Shown here piece by piece: positions 41,386 through 49,301 of a DNA stretch of 55,105 bases. A model generated the notes under the pieces. That model searched no databases. It saw only the letters and a list, made by a program, of their open reading frames with translations, and was not told the DNA's origin. Positions within the stretch are counted from its first letter, which is position 1. Each line of letters begins with the position of its first letter. The stretch comes from CADDZP01 sp035948135 (lineage in GTDB: Bacteria > Actinomycetota > Acidimicrobiia > Acidimicrobiales > AC-14). Location: contig DASZJL010000218.1 of NCBI GenBank assembly GCA_035948135.1, positions 1 to 55,105 of the forward strand, given 5' to 3'. The position numbers and the translations under genes were made by a program.

Positions 41386-42816
41386 ATGAGACGCCGGGGT
41401 TGGCGGTTGCTGATCTGGCTAGTTGTCGCCGCCGCGGTGTGCGCGGCGTGCGGGTCGACCGCCGGGCGCCGGCGTCTCGTGGCGGGCAACCAGCCGGGCC
41501 GCATCGGCGGCCGTGCGAACGCGGCGTTGGCCGAGCAGTCGGTCGCGGGCGCTGGTGAGCAGGCCGCGGCGCCGGCCGGTGAGGCCACGGCAGGGGCCGC
41601 GACCGGGAGCAGCGGCAGCCAGAGCACTTCGGCAGCGGGGGCCCAGGGGCGGGCGGCGGGCGTCGGCGGCACGGCGACGCGTGCCAACGCGTCGCAACCC
41701 GGGGCGGGCGCCAAGTCCGAGATCCTGCTGGGGTCGATCGGCACGTCGTCGGGGATCATCGGCGAGTCCACCGCCATCATCCCGGCGGCGACGCGGGCGT
41801 GGGCCTCCACCGTCAATGAGCGCGGCGGGCTCAACGGGCATCCGGTCCGCGTGCTGTACGCAGACACGGGCGCCGACCCGGGGCGGGCGCAGGCCCTCGT
41901 GACGCGTATGGATCAGCAGGACCACGTCCTCGCCTTCATCTCCCTGTACAGCGTCACGGAGACGCCGGTGATCGCCTCGTACCTCGACGCCCACAGGATC
42001 CCGGCCATCGGCGCGCCGGGCGGGGACGCGTCAGAGGACACAAGCACGATGATCTTCGACCCCCAGCAGGGGGCGGACGCAGGTGTCAGCTGGGGCGCCC
42101 TGCTGGCCGTCACCTCCCAGTCGGACAAGCGGAAGGTCGCCATCCTCTACTGCTCGGAGGCGGCGTCATGTTCCAACCAGGACAAGCGCATCAAGGAGTT
42201 CGCGCCCAAAGCCGGGGTGCAGGTGGTCTCCGAGTTGCAGATCTCTATCGCCCAGCCCGATTACACGGCGGCCGTCATCGCCGCCCGCAACGCCGGTGCC
42301 GACGTGGTGTGCGTGCTCGCCGACTCGGCGTCGATCATCCGCGTCGCCCAGTCAGCGCACCGCCAGGGCTGGAGCCCGATCGTGTCGGGGACCTACACCA
42401 TCAACAACCAGGCGATGGTGCGGGCCAACCCCGCCGACACCGAGGGAATGCTCGGCTTCTCTGCCACCGCGCCCTACGCCTCGTCGCCCCTGTTGGCTGA
42501 CTACCGAGCGGCAATGGAGCGCTTCGCGCCGGGCGAGGAGCTCGGAGGGTACGGCGCCACGGCGTGGGTTCAAGACAAGCTCTGGGAGCGCATCGCCCCT
42601 GCCCTCGGCGACAACCCCACGCGCGACGGCATCCTCGCCGCCCTCTACGCCCTGCGGCGCGAGACGCTCGGCGGGTTGATCCCGCCGGTCACTTTCCCGC
42701 AAGGTCCACACGGCAACGTGAACCTGTGCGGCGTGCCCATCAAGGTCAGCGGCGGCAAGATCACCGCACCGCAGGGCGACAAGTTCGTGTGTGCTCCTGG
42801 CTGGGCGCCCCTCTAG
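41386..42816 (+). CDS. Branched-chain-type substrate-binding lipoprotein (second copy)
   Basis: A 476-residue periplasmic-binding-protein type I lipoprotein. Its signal LLIWLVVAAAVCAAC has Cys22 as lipidated residue. A linker of ~90 residues rich in Ala/Gly/Ser/Gln precedes a binding domain starting at KSEILLGSIG. It is paralogous to the protein at 17173 over the whole domain (GLNGHPVRVLYADTGADPGRA, SIIRVAQSAHRQGW, ETLGGL, FVCAPGW). No permease or ATPase gene is adjacent, so it may use the transporter of the 14-23 kb operon. ATG at 41386; operator I just upstream makes it substrate-inducible. Confidence 0.9.
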   Translation: MRRRGWRLLIWLVVAAAVCAACGSTAGRRRLVAGNQPGRIGGRANAALAEQSVAGAGEQAAAPAGEATAGAATGSSGSQSTSAAGAQGRAAGVGGTATRANASQPGAGAKSEILLGSIGTSSGIIGESTAIIPAATRAWASTVNERGGLNGHPVRVLYADTGADPGRAQALVTRMDQQDHVLAFISLYSVTETPVIASYLDAHRIPAIGAPGGDASEDTSTMIFDPQQGADAGVSWGALLAVTSQSDKRKVAILYCSEAASCSNQDKRIKEFAPKAGVQVVSELQISIAQPDYTAAVIAARNAGADVVCVLADSASIIRVAQSAHRQGWSPIVSGTYTINNQAMVRANPADTEGMLGFSATAPYASSPLLADYRAAMERFAPGEELGGYGATAWVQDKLWERIAPALGDNPTRDGILAALYALRRETLGGLIPPVTFPQGPHGNVNLCGVPIKVSGGKITAPQGDKFVCAPGWAPL

Positions 42817-42817
42817 G

Positions 42818-44533
42818 TCACGCGGAGAGCACGACCTCGCCGGTTGAGCCGTCGACGGTGACGGTGGCGCCGGTCTGCACGACCGTGGTGCCGGCCTTGA
42901 CGTTCACGACGCAGGGGATGCCGAGTTCCCTCGCGACGACCGCGCCGTGGGACATCACGCCGCCGATGTCGAGGACGACAGCGCCCGCGCACGAAAGGAC
43001 GGGAGCCCACCCGGGGTCGACGGTCTTGGCGATGAGGATGTCGCCGGGCTCGAAGTCGTCGAAGGGGTCGAGGAGGACGCGCGCTGTGGCAGTGACTCGG
43101 CCGGGACTGGCGGCCATGCCAGTGAGCGTGTCGGTGATGGTCGCCGACGTGGCCGGGGGGAGCATGCCGCGTTCGATGAAAAAGCTGTCGTCGAGGGGGC
43201 GGAGCCAGCCGGGGCCGGCTTCGACGAGCTCGGGGAGGTCGAGCTCGAGACAGCGGGCGTGGGCGGCTCGGCGGCGCTCGATCTCGGCGACGCCGGGGCC
43301 CGAGTCGCCGCGAAGCACCTGGCGCAGTTCGTCGTAGCGGAGGAAGTTGATGTCCTCGGGAGCACCGATGACGCCAGTGTCGATCAGCGAAGCTGTGACG
43401 GCGGCGAGCAGGCGCCGGGTGTCGTCGAAGACGCGCACGATCGGGGTCTTGCCGTTCTCGCGGAGGGCCATGAACTGTCGACTGCGGGCAAGAAGGAAGT
43501 GCACGAGGCCGCGCTTGATCGGGCCGAGACGCCGGTCGAGCTCGGCTTCGGCGTCGGCGCGAATGGAAGGAGCGTTGTCGGCCTGCTCGGGACGGTGAAG
43601 CTCAATGCGCACCACATCGAGCAACTGACGGGGATCGGCCCGCCAGCTGGGGTTGGCGAGCTCCAACTCGGCCGGCGCCCGGTGGCCGAACCGGGAGATC
43701 ACCTCGCCGAACGATGCGGCGAACGCCGGCGCGGCGAGGATCTCCTCCACCGGGGAACCGGCCTCGATGGCAGCGGCGACCTCGGGCTCCGCCCGCGCCG
43801 CGGCCGCAAGCGTGCGCACCGCTCGTCCCGCCTCGGCGCTCTCGTTGCCGCCGAGCCCGACATGAAGGCGGTTGGTGAGGTCGCGGCCGTTCTTGCCCAC
43901 GAAGCGGGTGACGGCTTTTTCAGTGGCCTCGTGGAAGGCGGCGCCCAGGGCGGCGCCGATCATCAACGACTCCCAACACTCCGTCTGCATGGCCTCGAGC
44001 CGGTCGAGCCAGGCGGCCGCCTCGGCCAACGAGACCTTGTCGGGGTCCTCGGGCCGGGCCCGGTCGACGTCGGCCAGCTGCCGCTCGATGCGCGCCGCGC
44101 ACGTGCGTGCCAGGCGCAGGATGCGGGGCCCGATCTTCAGGCCCGCACCCGCATCCTTGATCCGGTCGCCGAGCGACGGCTTCGGCCCTTCGAATGCCGG
44201 GTCGGGGTCGAGGCCGAAGAACGTCTGGTACATGCCCATGCGCGAGCTGCCGGGCATCGCCGCGCCGAGGTCGCCCATCTGGTCGGCGTTGAGGTACACG
44301 AGCCCGTAGTAGGCCTGCATGAACGGGCGGTCGCAGTCGCCGGGCCCGAGGGCGCCGAGCGTGTCGAAGTAGAAGCGCCGGCAGCCGGCCTCCTCGTAGG
44401 TGAGCACGATGTCCTCGCTCAGTGGCGTCAGCGGCTTGGGGTAGCCGTCGGCCGCGTTGGCCCGCGTGAGGGCCACGGGCTCGGCGGGCCAGTGGTTCAG
44501 CCAGTACTCCCACTCAACGAGCGATTCGGTCAC
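42818..44533 (-). CDS. PEP-utilising phosphohistidine-domain protein 1, no ATP-grasp
   Basis: A 571-residue protein. It begins WLNHWPAEPVALTRANAADGYPKPLTPLSEDI, like the linker preceding the central domain of rifampicin phosphotransferase and PEP synthase. A helical middle follows, then the swivelling phosphohistidine domain with GGVMSHGAVVARELGIP (His529) and a final TGEVVL strand. The ATP-grasp nucleotide-binding domain of PEP synthase/pyruvate phosphate dikinase is absent. GTG start with GGAGAAGG upstream. It is third in the VOC-SDR-PEP unit behind operator J. It may transfer phosphate with a separate partner, as phenylphosphate synthase does, or have lost catalysis. Confidence 0.8.
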   Translation of the reverse strand: MTESLVEWEYWLNHWPAEPVALTRANAADGYPKPLTPLSEDIVLTYEEAGCRRFYFDTLGALGPGDCDRPFMQAYYGLVYLNADQMGDLGAAMPGSSRMGMYQTFFGLDPDPAFEGPKPSLGDRIKDAGAGLKIGPRILRLARTCAARIERQLADVDRARPEDPDKVSLAEAAAWLDRLEAMQTECWESLMIGAALGAAFHEATEKAVTRFVGKNGRDLTNRLHVGLGGNESAEAGRAVRTLAAAARAEPEVAAAIEAGSPVEEILAAPAFAASFGEVISRFGHRAPAELELANPSWRADPRQLLDVVRIELHRPEQADNAPSIRADAEAELDRRLGPIKRGLVHFLLARSRQFMALRENGKTPIVRVFDDTRRLLAAVTASLIDTGVIGAPEDINFLRYDELRQVLRGDSGPGVAEIERRRAAHARCLELDLPELVEAGPGWLRPLDDSFFIERGMLPPATSATITDTLTGMAASPGRVTATARVLLDPFDDFEPGDILIAKTVDPGWAPVLSCAGAVVLDIGGVMSHGAVVARELGIPCVVNVKAGTTVVQTGATVTVDGSTGEVVLSA

Positions 44534-44542
44534 GACCTTCTC

Positions 44543-45304
44543 CTAACGCGCCAGGTCGGCGCCGCTTGCGGCCACCTCGCCGCCGTCGACGGTGATGACG
44601 GTGCCGGTGATGTACGCCGCGCTCTCGCTCACCAGGAAGGCGATGAGGTCGGCCACCTCGTTCGGTTGGCCGATGCGGCCGAGGGGGTTGAGCGGCAGCT
44701 CCTTCTTCTCTGTCCAGTCGAGGATGGGCTGCACGAGCACCGTGTCGACCTTGCCCGGCGCCACGCCGACGACCCGCACACGGGCGCGTGCCCAGTCCAG
44801 GGCGAGGGTGCGGGTGAGCATGGTGAGGGCGGCCTTCGACGCGTTGTACGACGACAGCCCGACCGAGGGGAAGAAGGCGGCCGTGCTGGTGACGTTGACG
44901 ACGACGCCGCCGGCGCCGCCCACGTCCATGGCTTCCTTGGCCCGGCACGCCAGGTACCAGGGCCCGGTGAGGTTGAGGTCGATCGTCTGCCGCCAGTCCT
45001 CGACCGAGATGCGATCGCTGCGGGCCGCGACCGGCAGCACGCCGGCGTTGTTGACGAGGACGTCGAGCCGCCCGAAGCGATCGACGGTGGCGGCCACCAA
45101 ATCGTCGAGAGCGCGGAGGTCGGTGACGTCGGTGGCTACGGCCAGGGCCGAGCCCCCGTCGGCCTCGATCTGCTTGGCGTTGGTCTCCAGGTCGTCGACG
45201 CTGCGGGCCGCGAGCACCACCGCGTAGCCGTCGGCCGCCAGGCGGGCGGCGGTGGCCGCGCCGATGCCGCGGCTGGCGCCGGTGACGACGGCGACGCGTC
45301 TCAT
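44543..45304 (-). CDS. Short-chain dehydrogenase/reductase
   Basis: A 253-residue classical SDR. It has cofactor motif TGASRGIG, NNAG in LDVLVNNAGV, and catalytic Ser and Tyr-x-x-x-Lys in STAAFFPSVGLSSYNASK. The C-terminal GRIGQPNEVADLIAFLVSE...TGTVITVDGG is typical of 3-oxoacyl reductase-like members. It probably oxidises or reduces a hydroxyl/keto group of the pathway intermediate with NAD(P). ATG at 45304; nine bases lie between it and the next gene (PEP-type 1) and ten between the VOC gene and it. Confidence 0.94.
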   Translation of the reverse strand: MRRVAVVTGASRGIGAATAARLAADGYAVVLAARSVDDLETNAKQIEADGGSALAVATDVTDLRALDDLVAATVDRFGRLDVLVNNAGVLPVAARSDRISVEDWRQTIDLNLTGPWYLACRAKEAMDVGGAGGVVVNVTSTAAFFPSVGLSSYNASKAALTMLTRTLALDWARARVRVVGVAPGKVDTVLVQPILDWTEKKELPLNPLGRIGQPNEVADLIAFLVSESAAYITGTVITVDGGEVAASGADLAR

Positions 45305-45314
45305 GGCGAAGGCG

Positions 45315-45872
45315 TCAGCGGGAGGCCGACGTGACTGCTTCCCGCCTCGGCGACTTGTAGACGACGGCCTCGTAGTCGGGCTCGGTGGCGGGCGAGTCGT
45401 CGGCGAGCAGTCGCTCGGCCTCGTCCTTGTCGTCGGCGTTGAGCACACGCGTCGGGTACGTCCATTCGACCAGCGTGCCGTCAGGGTCCTTGGTGTAGAT
45501 CGACACGATGAACTCGTGGTCGACCTCGACAACGTTCTTCCCGTAGTCGAGCCACCGCTGCTTCTTGGCGTCGAGGTCCTCACGGTCACGGGCCTGGAAG
45601 GCGACGTGGTTGATCCAGTAGGGGAGCCCGGCAGCCACCGACATGCCACCCCGCCACTCCTCGGCCTCGACGACGACCCCTTCGATGCCCTTGAGGTCCC
45701 AGATGGCGAACAGGGTGCCGTCGCCGATGTCGTAGAAGATGTGCTTCGTCCACCCGCCGTCCGGCGTCTGGCGCTTCACGACCTTGACGAGCTCGAAGCC
45801 CATGGCCTCCGTGTAGAACTCGTGCGCCTTCTGCACGTCCTTCACGGCGACGGCGAGGTGATGGACGCCCAC
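45315..45872 (-). CDS. VOC/glyoxalase-family protein
   Basis: A 185-residue vicinal-oxygen-chelate protein with two beta-alpha-beta-beta-beta units: GVHHLAVAVKDVQKAHEFYTEAMGFELV at the start and WINHVAFQARDREDLDAKKQRWLDYG in the second half, with DPDGTLVEW providing the last metal-ligand Glu. Family members are dioxygenases, isomerases or epimerases such as methylmalonyl-CoA epimerase. GTG at 45872 is chosen because AGGGGG lies upstream. First gene of the VOC-SDR-PEP unit, divergent from enoyl-CoA hydratase with operator J between. Confidence 0.85.
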   Translation of the reverse strand: MGVHHLAVAVKDVQKAHEFYTEAMGFELVKVVKRQTPDGGWTKHIFYDIGDGTLFAIWDLKGIEGVVVEAEEWRGGMSVAAGLPYWINHVAFQARDREDLDAKKQRWLDYGKNVVEVDHEFIVSIYTKDPDGTLVEWTYPTRVLNADDKDEAERLLADDSPATEPDYEAVVYKSPRREAVTSASR

Positions 45873-45907
45873 GGCGTGCCCCCTGTTCGGTCGGTGGTGC
45901 TCCCATA

Positions 45908-45926
45908 AACCTAATGCTGTATGGTT
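45908..45926. promoter_or_regulatory. Operator J, between divergent units
   Basis: AACCTAATGCTGTATGGTT has perfect AACC and GGTT arms at standard spacing and core GCTGT. It lies in the 75-base gap between the VOC-SDR-PEP unit (-) and the enoyl-CoA hydratase gene (+), suited to control both. Confidence 0.87.
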
Positions 45927-45947
45927 TTCGGCGCAAGGAGGGATCGG

Positions 45948-46721
45948 ATGGCGATCAAGGAGTGCCTCCAGGGGGACGGCGTCCTCGAGGTGGTCGTCGA
46001 GCACCCGCCGGTCAACGCCTTCACGATCGGCGACCTCCACGCCCTGGCCGACCGCCTGCGTGCCGTCGAGGGCGAGCCCGAGGTGCGCGCTGTAGTGCTG
46101 CGTTCGGAGGGCAACGGCTTCTGCGCGGGCGGCGACGTCAAGGAGGTGCAGTCCCTTCCCGGGTTCGAGGGCATCCTCGGGCAGGCCTCCGGCTCCGAGG
46201 CCGCCAGCCTCGCCATCGCCGAGTGCGCCGCGCCGGTGGTGGTCGCGGTGCACGGCTACTGCATCGGCGTCGGTGTCCTGCTCGTCGGCTGTGCAGACGT
46301 GGTTGTGGCCGCCGCCGGCACCACGTTCGTGCTGGCCGAGGTCGACAACGGGGCGACGAGCGGCGCGGCTCAAGCCATGAGCCTGTTGCCCGAGAAGCGC
46401 CTGCGCGCCGCCATGCTCACGGCCGAGCCCATTGACGCCGGCGAGCTGTACGCCCACGGCAGCATCTACCGCTTGGTGGCGGCCGACGAGGTCGCGCCCA
46501 CCGCGTTCTCGGTGGCGCAGCTGATCGCCTCCAAGTCGCCGGCGGTCGTGCGCCGCCTCAAGCTGTCGCTCAACGCCAGCGCCGGCGTCGGCGAGCTTCG
46601 CAAGCGCTACCGCCAGGAGCTCAGCTACACGTTTGAGCTCAACCTTCTCGGCGAGGCGCGAGAGCTGCGCGAGACCTTCGTCGACGGCACCCGAGGCGGG
46701 TACCTCGAGCCGAACCGCTAA
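45948..46721 (+). CDS. Enoyl-CoA hydratase/isomerase family protein
   Basis: A 257-residue crotonase-fold enzyme. The first oxyanion-hole segment is AVVLRSEGNGFCAGGDVKEV and the second is VAVHGYCIGVGVLLVGCADVVVA, followed by FVLAEVDNGATSGAAQAMSLLP. The acidic catalytic residues of classical hydratases are not clearly conserved (ATSGAAQ in place of the usual P-x-x-G-x-x-x-L pattern), so isomerase or hydrolase activity is possible. ATG at 45948 follows AAGGAGG; an in-frame ATG at 45921 lies inside operator J. It converges with PEP-type 2, overlapping by four bases. Confidence 0.88.
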   Translation: MAIKECLQGDGVLEVVVEHPPVNAFTIGDLHALADRLRAVEGEPEVRAVVLRSEGNGFCAGGDVKEVQSLPGFEGILGQASGSEAASLAIAECAAPVVVAVHGYCIGVGVLLVGCADVVVAAAGTTFVLAEVDNGATSGAAQAMSLLPEKRLRAAMLTAEPIDAGELYAHGSIYRLVAADEVAPTAFSVAQLIASKSPAVVRRLKLSLNASAGVGELRKRYRQELSYTFELNLLGEARELRETFVDGTRGGYLEPNR

Positions 46722-48307
46722 CCGAGAATCTCGACGACGCCGGCGTCACCGTTGACCCGGATGCGCTGCCCGTCGACCACGGTGGCGGATCCGACCTTTG
46801 TCCCCACGACGCACGGCAGGCCCATCTCCCGGGCCACGATGGCGCCGTGGCTGAGCATGCCGCCGAGGTCGGTGACGACGCCGCCGGCGACGAGGAAGAG
46901 GCTCACCCAGCTTGGATCGGTCGCCTCGCACACGAGGATGTCGCCTTCGTCGAGTTCGGCCGTCGCCGGGTCGGTGACCACCCGAGCCCGGCCCTGAGCC
47001 ACGCCGCCGCCCGCCCCGAGGCCCTCGAACTTGGTCCCGGCACCGGCACCGGCGCCGCCGGCCGAGATGGCGACACGCGTCATCTCCGGAACGCCGTCCC
47101 ACGACTCGGGAAGCCGCAATTCCTGGCGTTCGGCGTACTGGCGCCGGCGGGTCGCCACCTTGCCGGCGACGTCGTCGGCCCGTTCGACGTCCCGCAGCTC
47201 GTCCCACGTCAGATAGAAGACGTCCTCGGCGTCGGCGAGTGCGCCCCGCTGCGCGAGGAGGGTGGCGAGGTGACGGGCCGCGGCCCGGGCCACGTCGGCG
47301 ACCATGAGGAAGCCGGTCTTGCCCTGCTCGCGGAGGGCTATGAAGCGGGCGGACAGCTTCACCGTGCGCCTGGCATTCAGACCCTTCATGCGGCCGATGG
47401 AGGCGACGAGCTCGTCGATGGCGGCCGTCTTGGTTGCGGCCTGCTCGTCCGCTCGTTGCGCGGGCGACTTGGTGGCGCTCCGATAGGCAAGCAGGCGGGA
47501 CTCGAGCAGCGACGGGTCCTCCCGCCACGGCACGGCGTCGAGCTGTCCCTCGTTGGGCCCGTGGTAGCCGTGGCGGTCGAGGAACACCTGCATGTCGATC
47601 GAACCGTGGGCCAGTTGCCAAAGGTCGCCGGCCATCGCGTTCTCGTCGCTGCCGACGCCGGTGAGCAAGCGGGCTTCGAGGCCCTCGATCCCCGTCGACT
47701 TGGCGAGCGCGGTCACCTTGTCGGTGATGCCCGAGCCGACGAACGTGGCGAGAAAGTGCAGAGCCATGACAGCACGTAGCCGCGTGCGCGCGTCCTCGAG
47801 GAGGCGGCGACTCCCGTGCTCGTCGAGCGCGCCGACTCTCGACACCGAGTCGTTCCACCACGTGCGCAGCTCGGCCGCGCAGGCGTCGTGGCGCTTACCG
47901 AGCGAGAGGATGGCCAAAGGAGCTTTGGCGGCGATCATCGGGTACCGGCGGAAGCTGTTGTGGTCGACGGTGCCGGGGCGCACGTAGCCGAAGAGCTGTT
48001 GCTCGATCGCGGTCGCCGACGTGCCGGGGAGGATGTCGGCGAGCGCCCGGAACTGGGTCATGTTGGCGGCGGCCCGGCCGTTGAACGCCGTCCAGAACTG
48101 GTCCTCGATCCGCGGTGGCACACGGATGTCGACAGCCCGGAAGGCGCCGATGCTGTGGAAGGCGCTCCGCAGCGCGAGCTCCACCGGGTCGTGGAGGAAC
48201 GTGAAGCCGAGCGGCGTGCACACGCCGGGAAAGGCCTCGGCCACGTTGCCCGACGTCCAGGTCACCGCCGGGTCGCAGGTCAGCTGGTCGACGGGGTCGT
48301 TAACCAT
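46718..48307 (-). CDS. PEP-utilising phosphohistidine-domain protein 2, no ATP-grasp
   Basis: A 529-residue paralog of the protein at 49294 and more distantly of those at 42818 and 53021. The N-terminus WTSGNVAEAFPGVCTPLGFTF matches the linker motif of rifampicin phosphotransferase-like enzymes. The middle is helical, with HGYHGPNEGQLD near residue 245. The C-terminal phosphohistidine loop is GGMLSHGAIVAREMGLP with His487. No ATP-grasp domain. The ATG at 48307 lies inside operator K and has no Shine-Dalgarno, so a leaderless transcript is likely. The paralog's N-terminus (VNVDPVDQ versus MVNDPVDQ) supports this start. Confidence 0.82.
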   Translation of the reverse strand: MVNDPVDQLTCDPAVTWTSGNVAEAFPGVCTPLGFTFLHDPVELALRSAFHSIGAFRAVDIRVPPRIEDQFWTAFNGRAAANMTQFRALADILPGTSATAIEQQLFGYVRPGTVDHNSFRRYPMIAAKAPLAILSLGKRHDACAAELRTWWNDSVSRVGALDEHGSRRLLEDARTRLRAVMALHFLATFVGSGITDKVTALAKSTGIEGLEARLLTGVGSDENAMAGDLWQLAHGSIDMQVFLDRHGYHGPNEGQLDAVPWREDPSLLESRLLAYRSATKSPAQRADEQAATKTAAIDELVASIGRMKGLNARRTVKLSARFIALREQGKTGFLMVADVARAAARHLATLLAQRGALADAEDVFYLTWDELRDVERADDVAGKVATRRRQYAERQELRLPESWDGVPEMTRVAISAGGAGAGAGTKFEGLGAGGGVAQGRARVVTDPATAELDEGDILVCEATDPSWVSLFLVAGGVVTDLGGMLSHGAIVAREMGLPCVVGTKVGSATVVDGQRIRVNGDAGVVEILG

Positions 48308-48320
48308 ACAGTGATAGGTT
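48302..48320. promoter_or_regulatory. Operator K, between PEP-type 2 and AttH-like 2
   Basis: AACCATACAGTGATAGGTT has perfect AACC and GGTT arms at 11-base spacing and core ACAGTG. It covers the ATG of PEP-type 2 (-) and ends eight bases before the GTG of the AttH/CrtC-like gene (+). The whole divergent control region is only 20 bases long. Confidence 0.87.
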
Positions 48321-48327
48321 TTACGTC

Positions 48328-49248
48328 GTGCAGCCCGTGGATGTCAATGACGACGGGAGCCACCACCCGCCGCCCGGCGCCGACCCGTCGTGGCAGGAGA
48401 GCTGGTACGTCGGGTTCTACGACCAATTCCAGCGGGCCGTGTGCTTCTCCCACGTCGGTATCGCACGAGTCGCCGGTCGTGCCGATGTGTGGCACTGGGT
48501 CGCCCTCGACGGCCGCGTGCTCTCCCGGTTCCAGCGCCTCGAGCTCCCCGTGCCCGACGGCGACATGTCGGACTTCGAGATCGGGCCGCTGCACATCCGG
48601 ACGACGACACCGCGGCGCGGCTACCACGTAACGACTGCGGACCCCGAGGCCAAAGTCCGTACCGACACGCAGTACGAGGCGTTCACCGAGCCGTTCGCAT
48701 ATTCGCTCGACGTGGCGGGCGCCGACGTGGGGGCCGGCCACTACGAGAGCATCGGCCGGGCGTCGGGCACGATCACCGTTGACGGCGACTCGACCGATGT
48801 CGGGGGCTTCGCCTTCCAGGATCACTCGTGGGGACCGCGCCAGCTGGGCCGCCTCAAGGCCCACCGCTGGGTGTACGTCACGTTCGGCGACGACCTCTTC
48901 GGCTCGATCATGTCGTTCACCACCGACGACGGCGCGAAGGAGTTCGGGTTCGTGTTCGACGGTGATCAGTTCCAGCCCATCGTGCGGGCCGAGTTCAACG
49001 TGCGCATCGCCAACGACGGCCACAGCCCGCTGGGTTGCGATGTCCGGGTGTGGGTCGACAACGGCCGCGGCTACCGGTTCGTGTGCCCGCAGGTCGACGT
49101 GAGCAGCCCGTCAACCCATCTCGACGGCTACTTCGTTACCGACGGGTTCGGCGTGTTCGAGTGCGGCGGCCGTCTCGGCGTCGGCATCGTCGAGGTCAAC
49201 GAGCGCAAGGCCGCTTCGCCGCAGCACCGGGAGTGGCTCAGCCTCTGA
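48328..49248 (+). CDS. AttH/CrtC-like protein, copy 2
   Basis: A 306-residue soluble protein, close paralog of the one at 40413. It opens SWQESWYVGFYDQFQRAVCFSHVG and has WHWVALDG, the DHSWGPRQ motif near residue 170, FGDDLFGS, RGYRFVC and FGVFECGGRLGVG, ending REWLSL. Family lipocalin-like barrels bind or modify hydrophobic molecules such as carotenoids and tocopherol precursors. GTG at 48328, divergent from PEP-type 2 across operator K, which suggests the two proteins act together. Specific chemistry is unknown. Confidence 0.78.
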   Translation: MQPVDVNDDGSHHPPPGADPSWQESWYVGFYDQFQRAVCFSHVGIARVAGRADVWHWVALDGRVLSRFQRLELPVPDGDMSDFEIGPLHIRTTTPRRGYHVTTADPEAKVRTDTQYEAFTEPFAYSLDVAGADVGAGHYESIGRASGTITVDGDSTDVGGFAFQDHSWGPRQLGRLKAHRWVYVTFGDDLFGSIMSFTTDDGAKEFGFVFDGDQFQPIVRAEFNVRIANDGHSPLGCDVRVWVDNGRGYRFVCPQVDVSSPSTHLDGYFVTDGFGVFECGGRLGVGIVEVNERKAASPQHREWLSL

Positions 49249-49249
49249 G

Positions 49250-49301
49250 CATTCTGAGGGTGGAAACCGACACGTCAGGGGGTGTTTCCACCCTCAGAAT
49301 G
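49250..49301. terminator. Bidirectional hairpin terminator
   Basis: CATTCTGAGGGTGGAAAC (49250-49267) and GTTTCCACCCTCAGAATG (49284-49301) form a perfect 18-bp stem with a 16-base loop between the convergent AttH-like 2 and PEP-type 3 genes. The right arm contains the PEP-type 3 stop codon. Length and position fit a strong two-way terminator. Confidence 0.82.
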
